64,000 nt of DNA from CAWJEL01 sp964647255 (GTDB lineage Bacteria > Chloroflexota > Anaerolineae > CG2-30-64-16). The notes under the pieces are model-generated. The model was not told the DNA's origin. It searched no databases and saw only the letters and a program-made list of their open reading frames with translations. The stretch covers positions 124,001 through 188,000 of the forward strand of contig CAZYGI010000001.1 in NCBI GenBank assembly GCA_964647255.1. The letters are read 5' to 3'. A program made the translations under genes and the position numbers. Positions 48,813 through 57,556 of this stretch are shown in pieces; the stretch's first letter is position 1; each line of letters starts with the position of its first letter.

Positions 48813-48829
48813 GGGGAACCTCACGGGGA

Positions 48830-48950
48830 GTCGGTATGTTGGTAAATTGGTATGTTGATGAACTGGTAAGTTGGTAGATTGGTAGCCGGTAGGCTGAGTG
48901 ATTCCTTCCAATGGTCAGACTACCAATCTACCAATCTACCAATCTACTCC
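48830..48950. repeat. Snap-back TTGGTAGA family repeat within the nucleoside ABC operon
   Basis: The left arm repeats TTGGTA(A/G)(A/T) (48838-48893) and the right arm, after about 25 bases, is ACCAATCTACCAATCTACC (48917 on). It occupies the spacer between the solute-binding and ATPase genes. Confidence 0.75.
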
Positions 48951-48951
48951 C

Positions 48952-50232
48952 CTATTGTTTCGGCAGCTCAGCGACGACGCCGTCAGCCCACCAGTACATG
49001 CAGTACTTGCAGGACAGGCCCTCGGCGCCGGGCGGGAACTGGTCAAGATCCGCCTGCACCATCTTCTCGCCGGCCGGGACGACCACGTTGCCCTTGTTGT
49101 CCTTGATCGGGCCAGCGAAGACGTCGAAGCGGGTGAACTCGCCCTTTAGCATCTTGGCCAGGGTGTCCTTCACCATCTGCAGATCTTCAGCCGGCAGGTC
49201 GGCCATGCCCTTGGTGGGCTGCTGGCCTTCCATGAAGCCGAAGAGCCCCAACGCGCCGGAGTCGGCGTCGAAGTAGTCGAAACCGGGCTTGTAAGTCTTA
49301 TCAATCACGCCCAGGGCGATCTTGCTGTAGATCTTGCCCCAGTCCCAGTAGATGGTGGTGAGGCAGCGCTCGACCTTGCAGGAGCCGACCCAGTCGTAGG
49401 TGATGCCCCACTTGCCCTTGGCCTGCGCGACGTCGGCGGGGGCCGGCGTATCCGCGCCGGTGAAGACCACCTGCGCGCCGGCGTCCATCAGTGACTCGGC
49501 CGCGGCCTTCTCCTGGATCGGATCGTGCCAGCTGTTGATCCAGCGCACATCCATCGTGCAGTCGGGGCAGGTCTTCTTCATGCCCAACGCAAAGGCGTTG
49601 CCCAGGCGCAACTCTTCGGGGATGGGGAAGGTGGCGATGTAACCGAGCTTCGGATTCTTGTCCATCTTGGCGCGTGACCCGGCGACCATGCCCGCCAGGT
49701 ATTTCATATCTTCCATCGCGCCCATCAGGTTGCCAAAGTTCTTGCCGTTGGTCTTGTACCCGCTGACATGGATGAAGGTGATGTCAGGGAATTCCTCGGC
49801 CACAGTGGCGGTCGGATCCATGAAGCCAAAGGAAGTGGTGAAGATCAGGTTGAAGCCCTTGCGCGCCAGCGAGCGGATGACCTGCTCGGCCTCGGCGCCT
49901 TCGGGGACGTTCTCGACATAGGCCACGTGCGCGTTGGGGACGTTCTTTTCGACGTAGACCAGGCCATCGTAGTGCGCCTGGCTCCAGCCACCGTCGTCAT
50001 GCGGGCCGATCAACACGCCAGCGACGTTGAACTTGCCAGCGACAACGTCCGGGATCTGCAAGGCGGCCGGTGCAGCAGGTGCTTGGGTCGCGGCCGGGGC
50101 CGCAGGCGCCTGGGTCGCCGCAGGGGCCGCGGGCTGAGCGGGCGCCGGCGTTGCTGCGCCGCCACAGGCGGTCAGGACCATCGAGAGGACGAGCAGGAGC
50201 GCGAGCGCCCCCCAAAGTGACTTACGAGACAT
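48952..50232 (-). CDS. BMP-family solute-binding lipoprotein (nucleoside importer)
   Basis: The 426-residue lipoprotein starts with a signal peptide and lipobox LTAC, Cys at residue 23. A Pro/Ala/Gln-rich linker of about 35 residues tethers the domain. The BMP domain shows 'VAGVLIGPHDDGGWSQAHYD', 'AEQVIRSLARKGFNLIFTTS', 'AGMVAGSRAKMDKNPKLGYI' and 'DAGAQVVFTGADTPAPADVA'. 'GSCKVERCLTTIYWDW' and a C-terminal Cys pair (KYCM) are unusual extras for the family. It is the first gene of the importer operon and is transcribed divergently from adenine deaminase. Confidence 0.93.
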   Translation of the reverse strand: MSRKSLWGALALLLVLSMVLTACGGAATPAPAQPAAPAATQAPAAPAATQAPAAPAALQIPDVVAGKFNVAGVLIGPHDDGGWSQAHYDGLVYVEKNVPNAHVAYVENVPEGAEAEQVIRSLARKGFNLIFTTSFGFMDPTATVAEEFPDITFIHVSGYKTNGKNFGNLMGAMEDMKYLAGMVAGSRAKMDKNPKLGYIATFPIPEELRLGNAFALGMKKTCPDCTMDVRWINSWHDPIQEKAAAESLMDAGAQVVFTGADTPAPADVAQAKGKWGITYDWVGSCKVERCLTTIYWDWGKIYSKIALGVIDKTYKPGFDYFDADSGALGLFGFMEGQQPTKGMADLPAEDLQMVKDTLAKMLKGEFTRFDVFAGPIKDNKGNVVVPAGEKMVQADLDQFPPGAEGLSCKYCMYWWADGVVAELPKQ

Positions 50233-50439
50233 GGAACTTCTCCTCCTTCAAATTGGGACTTTTTTGTTACACAGGATCAGAGAAAAAGAGTGTCTCCGCT
50301 GCGTCACCACCTTTCTGTTGCCGAGCCTCGGCAGAAATGCCCTCATTGCCAAGTGCTCGGCCGGACGTGCATCACTGCGGGGATGATTGTAGCCCTAAAA
50401 GACACTGCCTGCAAATGAGGCGCGTCATATCCGCTCGCG

Positions 50440-50448
50440 TGGTATAAT
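50440..50448 (+). promoter_or_regulatory. Extended -10 promoter of adenine deaminase
   Basis: TGGTATAAT at 50440-50448 is a perfect TGnTATAAT extended -10 element, 35 bases before the start codon. No good -35 is seen at the right distance. The 250-base divergent region (50233-50482) also carries the importer promoter, which I could not place. Confidence 0.6.
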
Positions 50449-50482
50449 GCGGCCGCATTCGGCTTCGATTCGAGGAGGAACC

Positions 50483-52195
50483 ATGCCTGAACTTAACACC
50501 CTGATCCGAGTGGCCCGCGGCGATGCGCCGGCCGACCTGGTGCTGCGCAACGCCCGGCTGGTCAACGTCTATTCCGGCGAAATCTATCCCGCAGATGTCG
50601 CGATCTTCAACGGCCGGATTGCCGGCGTTGGCGATGGCTATACCGCACAGCAGGAGATTGATCTCAAGGGCGGCTATCTCGCGCCCGGCCTGATTGACGC
50701 CCACGTCCACATCGAGAGCGCGATGGTCGGCGTGCGCCAGTTCGCCGCCGCGGTGGTGCCCAAGGGCGTGACCTCGGTGATCGCCGACCCGCACGAGATC
50801 ACCAACGTACTGGGGCTGGACGGCATCCGCTATATGTTCGACCAGGCCAAGTACGGCCGGCTGAGCATGTTCGTGATGGTGCCTTCATGCGTCCCGGCGA
50901 CCCACATGGCGACTGCGGGCGCGTACCTGGAGGCGAAGGACATCGCCTCACTCCAGGGCGACCCATGGGTGCTCGGCCTGGCAGAGATGATGAACTATCC
51001 CGGCGTGGTGAACGAGGATGAAGGCGTCATCGAAAAAATCGAGGCATTCAGGACGCGCGTGCTGGACGGCCATGCACCGGGCCTCCGGGGGAAGGCGCTC
51101 AACGCCTACCTGGCCTCCGGCATCGGCTCAGACCATGAGTGCACGACGGTCGAGGAGGCGCTGGAGAAGCTGCGGCTGGGTATGTACATCCTGATCCGGG
51201 AGGCGACCAACGCGCATAACCTGGCCGCAGTGCTGCCCATGCTCAATCCCGACAACGCGCGGCGCGTCTGCTTCTGCACCGACGATCGCCACCCCGGCGA
51301 CCTGCTGGACGAGGGCAGCGTGGATCACCTGGTGCGGAGCGCGATCCGCGCGGGCGTGGATGTGGTCACGGCGATCCGCATGGCGACCTTGAACACTGCC
51401 GAATGGTTCCGCCTCTACGACCGCGGGGGAATCCGCCCCGGCCACCGCGCCGACCTGATGGTCTTCGACGATCCGCAGGAGTTCCGCGCCCGGCTGGTGA
51501 TCCGCTCCGGCCAGATCGCGGCCGAGGATGGCAAACTCGTCCCACTGGATGTGCCCGAGCGCCCCAGCTATCTGCGCGGCTCGATGAACGTCAACTGGCA
51601 CACGGTGGACTTCACCATCCCTGTGGAAGGCCGCCGCGCACACGTCATCGGCGTCACGCCCGACAGCCTCATCACCGAGGATCGCCTGTTGGAGATCCCG
51701 TCGGCCTCCGGCTTTGCGACGCCAGACATCGAGCATGACATCATCAAGATGGCCGTGATCGAACGGCACATGGCGACGGGGCATGTCGGCAAGGGGTTCG
51801 TGCAGGGGGTGGGGCTGCGCCGGGGCGCCATCGCCTCCACTATCGCGCACGACCACCACAACCTGATCGTGGCCGGCACCGACAACATCTCGCTCAGCAC
51901 CGCGGCCGGCGCCATCGCGGACATGGGCGGCGGGCTGGCCGTCGCCGACGGCGTGCGCATCCTGGCGCGGCTGCCGCTGCCGGTCGCCGGCCTGATGTCC
52001 AACAAGCCGATCACCGAAGTGCGTCGTGGGCTGGATGACGTGATCGCCGCGGCGCGCAGCCTCGGCTCGGACATGCACGATCCGTTCATGGCCCTCAGCT
52101 TCCTGGCGCTGGAGGTCATCCCGCACCTCAAGCTGACCGATCAAGGGCTGGTGGACGTGGATCAGTTCAAGATCGTGCCGCTGTGGACAGATTGA
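50483..52195 (+). CDS. ade: Adenine deaminase
   Basis: A 570-residue amidohydrolase that deaminates adenine to hypoxanthine. 'ARLVNVYSGEIYPADVAIF', 'APGLIDAHVHIESAMVG' (metal-binding HxH), 'TSVIADPHEITNVLG' and 'MVPSCVPATHM' are followed by 'DGHAPGLRGKALNAYLASGI', GSDHECTT and 'VCFCTDDRHPGDLLDEGSVD', which complete the metal site. The C-terminal domain with 'GAIASTIAHDHHNLIVAGTD' is characteristic of Ade. GAGGAGG precedes the ATG. Its product is a substrate for the molybdenum hydroxylase encoded in the island. Confidence 0.97.
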   Translation: MPELNTLIRVARGDAPADLVLRNARLVNVYSGEIYPADVAIFNGRIAGVGDGYTAQQEIDLKGGYLAPGLIDAHVHIESAMVGVRQFAAAVVPKGVTSVIADPHEITNVLGLDGIRYMFDQAKYGRLSMFVMVPSCVPATHMATAGAYLEAKDIASLQGDPWVLGLAEMMNYPGVVNEDEGVIEKIEAFRTRVLDGHAPGLRGKALNAYLASGIGSDHECTTVEEALEKLRLGMYILIREATNAHNLAAVLPMLNPDNARRVCFCTDDRHPGDLLDEGSVDHLVRSAIRAGVDVVTAIRMATLNTAEWFRLYDRGGIRPGHRADLMVFDDPQEFRARLVIRSGQIAAEDGKLVPLDVPERPSYLRGSMNVNWHTVDFTIPVEGRRAHVIGVTPDSLITEDRLLEIPSASGFATPDIEHDIIKMAVIERHMATGHVGKGFVQGVGLRRGAIASTIAHDHHNLIVAGTDNISLSTAAGAIADMGGGLAVADGVRILARLPLPVAGLMSNKPITEVRRGLDDVIAAARSLGSDMHDPFMALSFLALEVIPHLKLTDQGLVDVDQFKIVPLWTD

Positions 52196-52221
52196 CAGGC
52201 CGATCCGAACAAGGAGCTCAC

Positions 52222-53421
52222 GTGACAGACCGATTCAGCGCCATCGTCGCCGGGCATTTGTGCCTCGACATCATCCCGCTCATTGCGGGTGTCACGCCCG
52301 AAGCGTTCCGCGCCGCCTTCGTGCCGGGACGGCTGATTGATGTGGGACCGGTCGCGCTTTCGACGGGCGGGGCGGTCTCCAACACCGGGCTGGCTTTACA
52401 CAAGCTCGGCGTTCCCACGCAGTTGATGGGGAAAATCGGCGACGACTTGTTCAGCCAGGCGATCAGACGGCTTGTGGCGGGCCATGATCCGCACCTGGCG
52501 GATGGCATGATCGTTGATCCACAAGTCAACACAGCGTATACCATCGTGATCAACCCCCCCGGCATTGATCGCATTTTCCTGCATTGTCCCGGCGCAAACG
52601 AAACCTTCGGCGCCGACGATGTGCGCTACGAGCTGGTAGCCGGAGCCGGCCTCTTCCACTTCGGCTATCCCCCGCTGATGAAGCGCATGTACTCCGATAA
52701 CGGGACGCAGTTGTCGTCCATGTACCGTCGCGCCAAGGCGCTGGGCGTGACGACATCGCTGGACATGGCCTTGCCGGGCAACTCCTCCGCGCGCAATGCC
52801 GACTGGCGAACGATTCTGACGGTGACGCTGCCGCACGTGGACATCTTCCTGCCAAGCATCGAGGAAATCCTGCTCATGCTGCACCGCGAGACCTATGAGC
52901 GCCTGCGCGGGGCAACGGCTGACGGCGATGTGCTGTCTGCCGTCAAACCGGAACTGCTCACCGACCTCGGCAGCGAGCTGCTGGCGATGGGCGCCCGGAT
53001 CGTGGGCCTAAAGCTCGGCCACCGGGGCTTCTACCTGCGCACGGCGGGCCAGCCAGCCCTGGCGGCGCTGGGCCGCGGCCGGCCGGCCGATCTCACACGC
53101 TGGGCCGACCGGGAGCTGTGGGCGCCCTGCTTCCGGGTGGCGGTGGTCGGCACCACCGGATCGGGCGATGCGACGATCGCCGGATTCCTGGCAGCGCTCC
53201 TGCGCGACCTGGCGCCCGAAGAGGCTGTGAACGCGGCCGTGGCCGTCGGCGCATGCAAGGTGGAGGCGCTGGACGCATCGAGCGGTATTCGCTCCTGGGA
53301 AGAAACACTGGCGCGCATCGCGACCGGCTGGCCGAGGCACGACCTGCATGTGGATGCGCCGGGCTGGCAGTTCGACAGGTCGCATGGCCTGTGGATCGGG
53401 CCGGGCGGAACACCAGGCTGA
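52222..53421 (+). CDS. PfkB-family carbohydrate/nucleoside kinase
   Basis: The 399-residue kinase has the PfkB fold: 'GHLCLDIIPLI' at the N-terminus, 'LSTGGAVSNTGLALHKLGVP' and 'LMGKIGDDLFSQAI' (signature 1 area), and 'VVGTTGSGDATIAGFLAALL' carrying the catalytic Asp. It is longer than ribokinase. The start is GTG 52222, with AAGGAG upstream; it lies 26 bases after ade, so co-transcribed. Ribose or a nucleoside released after uptake is a reasonable substrate; sugar specificity cannot be told by eye. Confidence 0.85.
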   Translation: MTDRFSAIVAGHLCLDIIPLIAGVTPEAFRAAFVPGRLIDVGPVALSTGGAVSNTGLALHKLGVPTQLMGKIGDDLFSQAIRRLVAGHDPHLADGMIVDPQVNTAYTIVINPPGIDRIFLHCPGANETFGADDVRYELVAGAGLFHFGYPPLMKRMYSDNGTQLSSMYRRAKALGVTTSLDMALPGNSSARNADWRTILTVTLPHVDIFLPSIEEILLMLHRETYERLRGATADGDVLSAVKPELLTDLGSELLAMGARIVGLKLGHRGFYLRTAGQPALAALGRGRPADLTRWADRELWAPCFRVAVVGTTGSGDATIAGFLAALLRDLAPEEAVNAAVAVGACKVEALDASSGIRSWEETLARIATGWPRHDLHVDAPGWQFDRSHGLWIGPGGTPG

Positions 53422-53901
53422 CGAGGGTCGAGTACTGGCCGAGGATGTCGAGGGCTTGGCGTCCTCATAGGCACTGCAGCTAGATCCTGGTGCCCGGGTA
53501 TGAGTCCAAAGCCCAGCAGTTGACAGTTGACAACCGAAAAACAGCGACGTAGAATGTCTTCCCGTTGGTCTCAGACACGATACTCGTTCCCCAGTCTGCC
53601 CGCGATCCACGCGTCATTTCGTTTGTTAAACGAGCATCCGTGTCCAGCCCGTTGTGCCGGTTTTTGAGTCGGCTCCTTGCCAGTTGGTTCCACTGAGACA
53701 AGGACTCGAAGAACGCAGGGGCGCCATTCAGCAGCCTGCATCTTGCAGTGACGATGCGACACCACGGAACGTCAAACTGACTCAAAACCGGAAGCCCATC
53801 TTCGGAAGGGGGTGATCCAGCCGCTGCACTTCCTTAGTCCACATCTCATCTGCACAGCGCATCGAGTGGGTATCCCGGCCGCGGCGAGTCGGGCGATCCA
53901 A
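53422..53901. other. Gene-poor spacer with a 16S-3'-end-like motif
   Basis: The 480 bases after the kinase have lower GC than their surroundings and no convincing gene. At 53806-53824 the sequence AAGGGGGTGATCCAGCCGC matches, with one mismatch, the complement of the conserved end of 16S rRNA (minus strand GCGGCTGGATCACC). Flanking sequence does not continue as rRNA. An open frame on the minus strand (53480-53785) has no known domain and no good start. Confidence 0.45.
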
Positions 53902-55707
53902 TTGCGCATTCAGTCAAGGAGGACTCTCGCGAAACGCACTGCCACCATCATCGCTCTGTTGGTCGTCGTGGCCATGCTCCTGCCGAGCTGTGCCGCACCA
54001 ACCCCCCAAGTCATCGAGAAAGTCGTCACCCAAATCGTCGAGAAGAAGGTCGTTGAGACCCAGGTCGTTGAGAAAATCCAGACCCAGGTCGTCGAGAAAA
54101 AGGTCGAGGTCCAGGTCACCCCGACGCCTGCACCGACCGAGGCCCCGAAGGTCATTAACGGCTGGCCCGCCATCGACGATGCCGAGGCCAAGACCGCCCA
54201 GGCCGCCTGGGATGCCGCCGACAAGGGCAAGCCCGACCCCGCCTGGAAGGGCCAGAAATTCACCATCGGTGTCTACTCCGCCGGGCAGCGCGGCGCCATC
54301 TCCGGGCCCACCTATTTCTTCCGCCAGAAGTTCGAGGAATTGACCGGCGCCACGTACGACATCGTGGAAATCCCCTTCGCCGAAATGCGCGAGAAGATCT
54401 TCACCGATTTCCAGACCGGCGCGCACAAGTACGACATGATCATCAACTGCTCGAACTTCTACGGCGACTACATCGCCAACGACTTCGTCCAGCCGCTCGA
54501 TAAGTACCTGACCGATCCCCGGATGCCCAAGCAGGATCTGGAGTCTATCGGCCCTGCTGTGCGCAATCTGCTCCAATGGAATGGCCAATACTACGGCACC
54601 AGCTACGATCATGATGCTATGATCCTCTATTGGCGCAAGGATATCCTGGAAGACCCGAAGTGGCAGGCCCAGTACAAGCAGGAAACCGGCACAGACATGC
54701 CGGTGGCCATGGACACCTGGGAAGATGTGATCTCGATTGCGAAATTCTTCAACGGCAAGGATTGGAACGGCGACGGTGACCCAGATGATGGCGTCACGCT
54801 GCACCTGAAGGTCGGCGGGCAAGGCTACTTCCACTACATGGCCTTCTCCGCACCCTACGTGACGATCCCCGCGCCGGGCGACAACCCGCAGAAGGTCGAC
54901 AAGTACCACAACATCTACTACTTCGATCCCGAAACCATGGAGCCGCTGATCAATTCGCCGGGCCATGTGAAGGCGCTCGAACAGTTGATCGCGCTCTCGA
55001 AAACCGGCCCGGCGGCGATGTGGGGCTGGAGCCTGGGCGAAGCCTGGGCTGACTTCCTGTCCGGCAATGCCATCATGACCTTCTCCTGGGGCGATGTCGG
55101 TGCGCTTGCCGAAGACAAGACCCAGTCTGTTGTGATGGGCAAGGTCGGCGCCCGCGGTCTGCCGGGCACCAAACAGCCGTACAACATGGAGACCAAGCAG
55201 TTCATGAATCTGGACAAGGCCAACATCGTCGGCAACCAGGTGGGCTGCTCGTGGCATCCGGTGCTCTCGAAGTACGCGAAGAACCCGGACCTCGTTTACT
55301 ACTGGATGGCCCTGATGGGCACGCAGCCGATCAACCACTGGTTGGTAGAATACGGTTGGACCGGCGTGAACCCCGGCACGTCGTATGACTGGCTCGAGCC
55401 GACCGGCAAAGCGTCCATCAAGGACTACGAGGCGGCGGGCTGGAATGCGGTGGATGCCAAGGGTTACGTGGATGCATACACCGACAACTTCTTCAAGTAC
55501 CCGATCTTCCAGACCTACATCCGCATCCCTGGCACCACGGAGATGATGACGGCCTGGGACATCCACCTGTCGGAAGCCGTCACGGGCCAGATCTCCGCCC
55601 AAGAAGCTTTGGATCGGACCAAGGCCGACTGGGAGGCCATCATCGAGGAACAAGGCAAGGATAACCTGCTGAAGCTGTACCAGGAGTCCATCGGTTACAA
55701 GAAGTAA
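53902..55707 (+). CDS. Extracellular solute-binding lipoprotein of a carbohydrate-type ABC transporter
   Basis: The 601-residue protein has a lipoprotein signal 'RTATIIALLVVVAMLLPSC' and then a spacer of repeated VEKxVxxQVVEK-like units (about 50 residues) ending in TPTPAPTEAP. The binding domain is SBP_bac_1-like, with 'QKFTIGVYSAGQRGAISGPT', 'FEELTGATYDIVEIPFAEMR' and a mid-domain 'WAQ'-type strand 'GNAIMTFSWGDVGALAEDK'. It is large for the family. The start is uncertain: TTG 53902 gives the best signal peptide and GTG 53866 is an alternative. A strong AAGGAGG at 53916-53922 has no usual start codon at the right distance. Sugars or oligosaccharides are the usual ligands. Confidence 0.85.
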   Translation: MRIQSRRTLAKRTATIIALLVVVAMLLPSCAAPTPQVIEKVVTQIVEKKVVETQVVEKIQTQVVEKKVEVQVTPTPAPTEAPKVINGWPAIDDAEAKTAQAAWDAADKGKPDPAWKGQKFTIGVYSAGQRGAISGPTYFFRQKFEELTGATYDIVEIPFAEMREKIFTDFQTGAHKYDMIINCSNFYGDYIANDFVQPLDKYLTDPRMPKQDLESIGPAVRNLLQWNGQYYGTSYDHDAMILYWRKDILEDPKWQAQYKQETGTDMPVAMDTWEDVISIAKFFNGKDWNGDGDPDDGVTLHLKVGGQGYFHYMAFSAPYVTIPAPGDNPQKVDKYHNIYYFDPETMEPLINSPGHVKALEQLIALSKTGPAAMWGWSLGEAWADFLSGNAIMTFSWGDVGALAEDKTQSVVMGKVGARGLPGTKQPYNMETKQFMNLDKANIVGNQVGCSWHPVLSKYAKNPDLVYYWMALMGTQPINHWLVEYGWTGVNPGTSYDWLEPTGKASIKDYEAAGWNAVDAKGYVDAYTDNFFKYPIFQTYIRIPGTTEMMTAWDIHLSEAVTGQISAQEALDRTKADWEAIIEEQGKDNLLKLYQESIGYKK

Positions 55708-55727
55708 CGGTCCCTTGACAGCTTGTT

Positions 55728-55788
55728 CACCCCGCCACGGGGTGAGGTAGTGCACAGGGGGTGTGCGAATGATCGCCTGCACACCCCC
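55728..55788 (+). promoter_or_regulatory. Two intercistronic hairpins after the solute-binding gene
   Basis: CACCCCG-CCA-CGGGGTG (55728-55744) and GGGGGTGTGC-12 nt-GCACACCCCC (55757-55788), the second inside a wider GTGCA/TGCAC pair. They lie between the binding-protein gene and the permease genes, where such structures commonly stabilise the upstream message and lower expression of the downstream genes. Confidence 0.65.
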
Positions 55789-55814
55789 ATACTCCTGCAC
55801 TCCAGGGAGGCAGC

Positions 55815-56677
55815 ATGCAAACCCGCAGTCGGGTCAAATACCTGTTCGTCGTGCCGGGCATTGTCTGGGTCTTGATTTTCACCATCGTTCCGCTGCTCTA
55901 TTCGCTCCGTCTGAGCTTCATGCAGGCAAAATGGGCACGCCGTCGCGCTTCATCGGGCTGAAGAACTACGTGCGCGCGTTCAGCGACTACCGCGTCATGG
56001 ACTCAGCCACTGTGACGCTTTTCTTTGTCGTGTGCAGCGTCACCTTGACGGTGTTGGCCGGGCTGGGCCTGGCTTTGCTCTTTCATCGTGCCATGCGCGG
56101 GCAGAAGGTCTTCCGGGCGCTCTTCACAATGCCTATGTTCACTGCACCCATCGCGCTAGGCTACCTGGGCTTAACGATCTTTCACGAGCAGGTAGGCGCC
56201 GTCAACACGGTCCTGCGCGCTTTGGGGGTGGTCAACCTCCCGCCGTGGTTCTCGGCCATCTGGCCGGCGCGCGCGACCATCGTGCTGGTAGATATGTGGC
56301 AATGGACGCCGTTTTGCTTCCTGGTGTTGCTGGCGGGCTTGCAGGCGCTGCCCGATGAGGTCTATGAAGCCGCCGTGCTGGACACCTCATCGGTGTGGGA
56401 CACCTTCCGCTTCGTCACCCTGCCGCTGCTCAGCCCCGTGCTCTTCACGGTCACGATCTTGCGTCTGGTAGAGGCCTTCAAAGTGCTCGACATCCCCTTC
56501 AGCATGACCAGCGGCGGACCGGGCGCGGCCACCCAAACCTATTCCTTCTACATCTACCTGACCGGGCTGCGCAACTTCAATCAGGGATACGCCTCGGCCC
56601 TGGCTTATCTCCTGCTCATCATCATGATGATCATCGCAACCTTCTTCTTCAGCCGCATGCGGGCGAATTACGAGTAA
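55815..56677 (+). CDS. Carbohydrate ABC transporter permease 1, with one-base frameshift
   Basis: The N-terminal 40 residues, 'RVKYLFVVPGIVWVLIFTIV' and PLLYSLRLSFMQAK, are read from ATG 55815 (AGGGAGG just upstream). The rest, 'GTPSRFIGLKNYVRAF' to 'MIIATFFFSRMRANYE', is in the next frame. Adding one A to the AAAA run at 55928-55931 joins them into a normal permease of 287 residues, with the EAA loop 'YEAAVLDTSSVWDTFRFVTL'. MalF/UgpA type. It could be a sequencing error, a true inactivating deletion, or a slippery site restored by -1 frameshifting. Confidence 0.8.
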
Positions 56678-56689
56678 GGAGCTGAGGTC

Positions 56690-57544
56690 ATGTACCATCG
56701 CAAAAATCCCCCACTGGTGAACGCCCTGATCTGGCTGGTGATCATCCTCGCGACTGCCTGGTGTCTCTTTCCGTTTTATTGGGCGCTTATCACGTCATTC
56801 AAGCCGCGCTCAGTGATCCTGACGAAGCCAGCCATCATCCCCTGGCTCGACTTCGCTCCGACGCTGTTCAACTGGCAGAATGAATTCACGACCCGCTGGC
56901 CCGAGATCAGCGCGGCGTTGTTCAACAGCCTCATCATCTCGATCGGTGCGGTGATCATCGCTGTGGCCCTGGGCACGCTCGCCGGCTATGGCCTGGCGCG
57001 CTTTCGTTTTCGCCGTTGGAAGAACCGCGACATGGCCGTGTGGTTCCTGTCGCAGCGCTTCCTGCCGCCCATCGTCACGGTCATCCCGTTCTTCCTCTTG
57101 ATCCAGTTCCTGGGCCTCACCGACAAACACTTGGGATTGATCCTGGCAAACGCCACGTTCACCATGCCGTTCGCCGTGCTCACGCTGCGCGATGTCTTCA
57201 AGGATCTGCCCCTTGAACTGGAGGAATCGGCCTATGTAGACGGTGCGACACCGCTGCAAGCGTTCTGGCACATCGCGCTACCCCTGGCCGCGCCGGCTGT
57301 CGCCGCGGCCGCCGTGATTTGCTTTGCCTTCGCCTGGAACGAGTTCTTGTTTGGGTTGATCCTGAGCTACCAGGACGCGCGGCCAATCACGGTTGTCATC
57401 GCCGGCATGGAGCACACCCAGGGCATCCAGTTCCACCAGGTCGCCACCCGCCTGCTGTTAGCGATCCTGCCTCCGGCGCTCCTGGCGTTGACCGCGCAGA
57501 AGTACATCGTGCGCGGGCTGACGTTCGGCGCGGTGAAGGGATAA
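56690..57544 (+). CDS. Carbohydrate ABC transporter permease 2
   Basis: A 284-residue MalG/UgpE-type permease. Six hydrophobic helices begin with 'ALIWLVIILATAWCLFPFYW'. The EAA motif is 'EESAYVDGATPLQAFWHIAL'. 'FNSLIISIGAVIIAVALGTL' and 'GYGLARFRFRRWKNRDM' match the family. The gene follows permease 1 by 12 bases. No ATPase gene for this transporter is encoded here; a shared MsmK-like ATPase elsewhere in the genome is probable. A strong terminator follows the stop. Confidence 0.94.
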   Translation: MYHRKNPPLVNALIWLVIILATAWCLFPFYWALITSFKPRSVILTKPAIIPWLDFAPTLFNWQNEFTTRWPEISAALFNSLIISIGAVIIAVALGTLAGYGLARFRFRRWKNRDMAVWFLSQRFLPPIVTVIPFFLLIQFLGLTDKHLGLILANATFTMPFAVLTLRDVFKDLPLELEESAYVDGATPLQAFWHIALPLAAPAVAAAAVICFAFAWNEFLFGLILSYQDARPITVVIAGMEHTQGIQFHQVATRLLLAILPPALLALTAQKYIVRGLTFGAVKG

Positions 57545-57556
57545 TGTGAGCTCAGT

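Noticed and set aside
50233..50482. Purine riboswitch upstream of ade or the importer
   Set aside because: I looked for the conserved three-way junction loops of the purine aptamer and did not find them; only an extended -10 promoter is supported.
53480..53785. 101-codon minus-strand frame in the gene-poor spacer
   Set aside because: No domain, no ribosome-binding site, odd composition, and it ends in a repeat-like tract; not enough to call a gene.
53914..55800. 628-codon open frame opposite the solute-binding protein gene
   Set aside because: It is caused by high GC and codon bias of the true gene; no domain, and the plus strand has a lipobox and binding-protein motifs.
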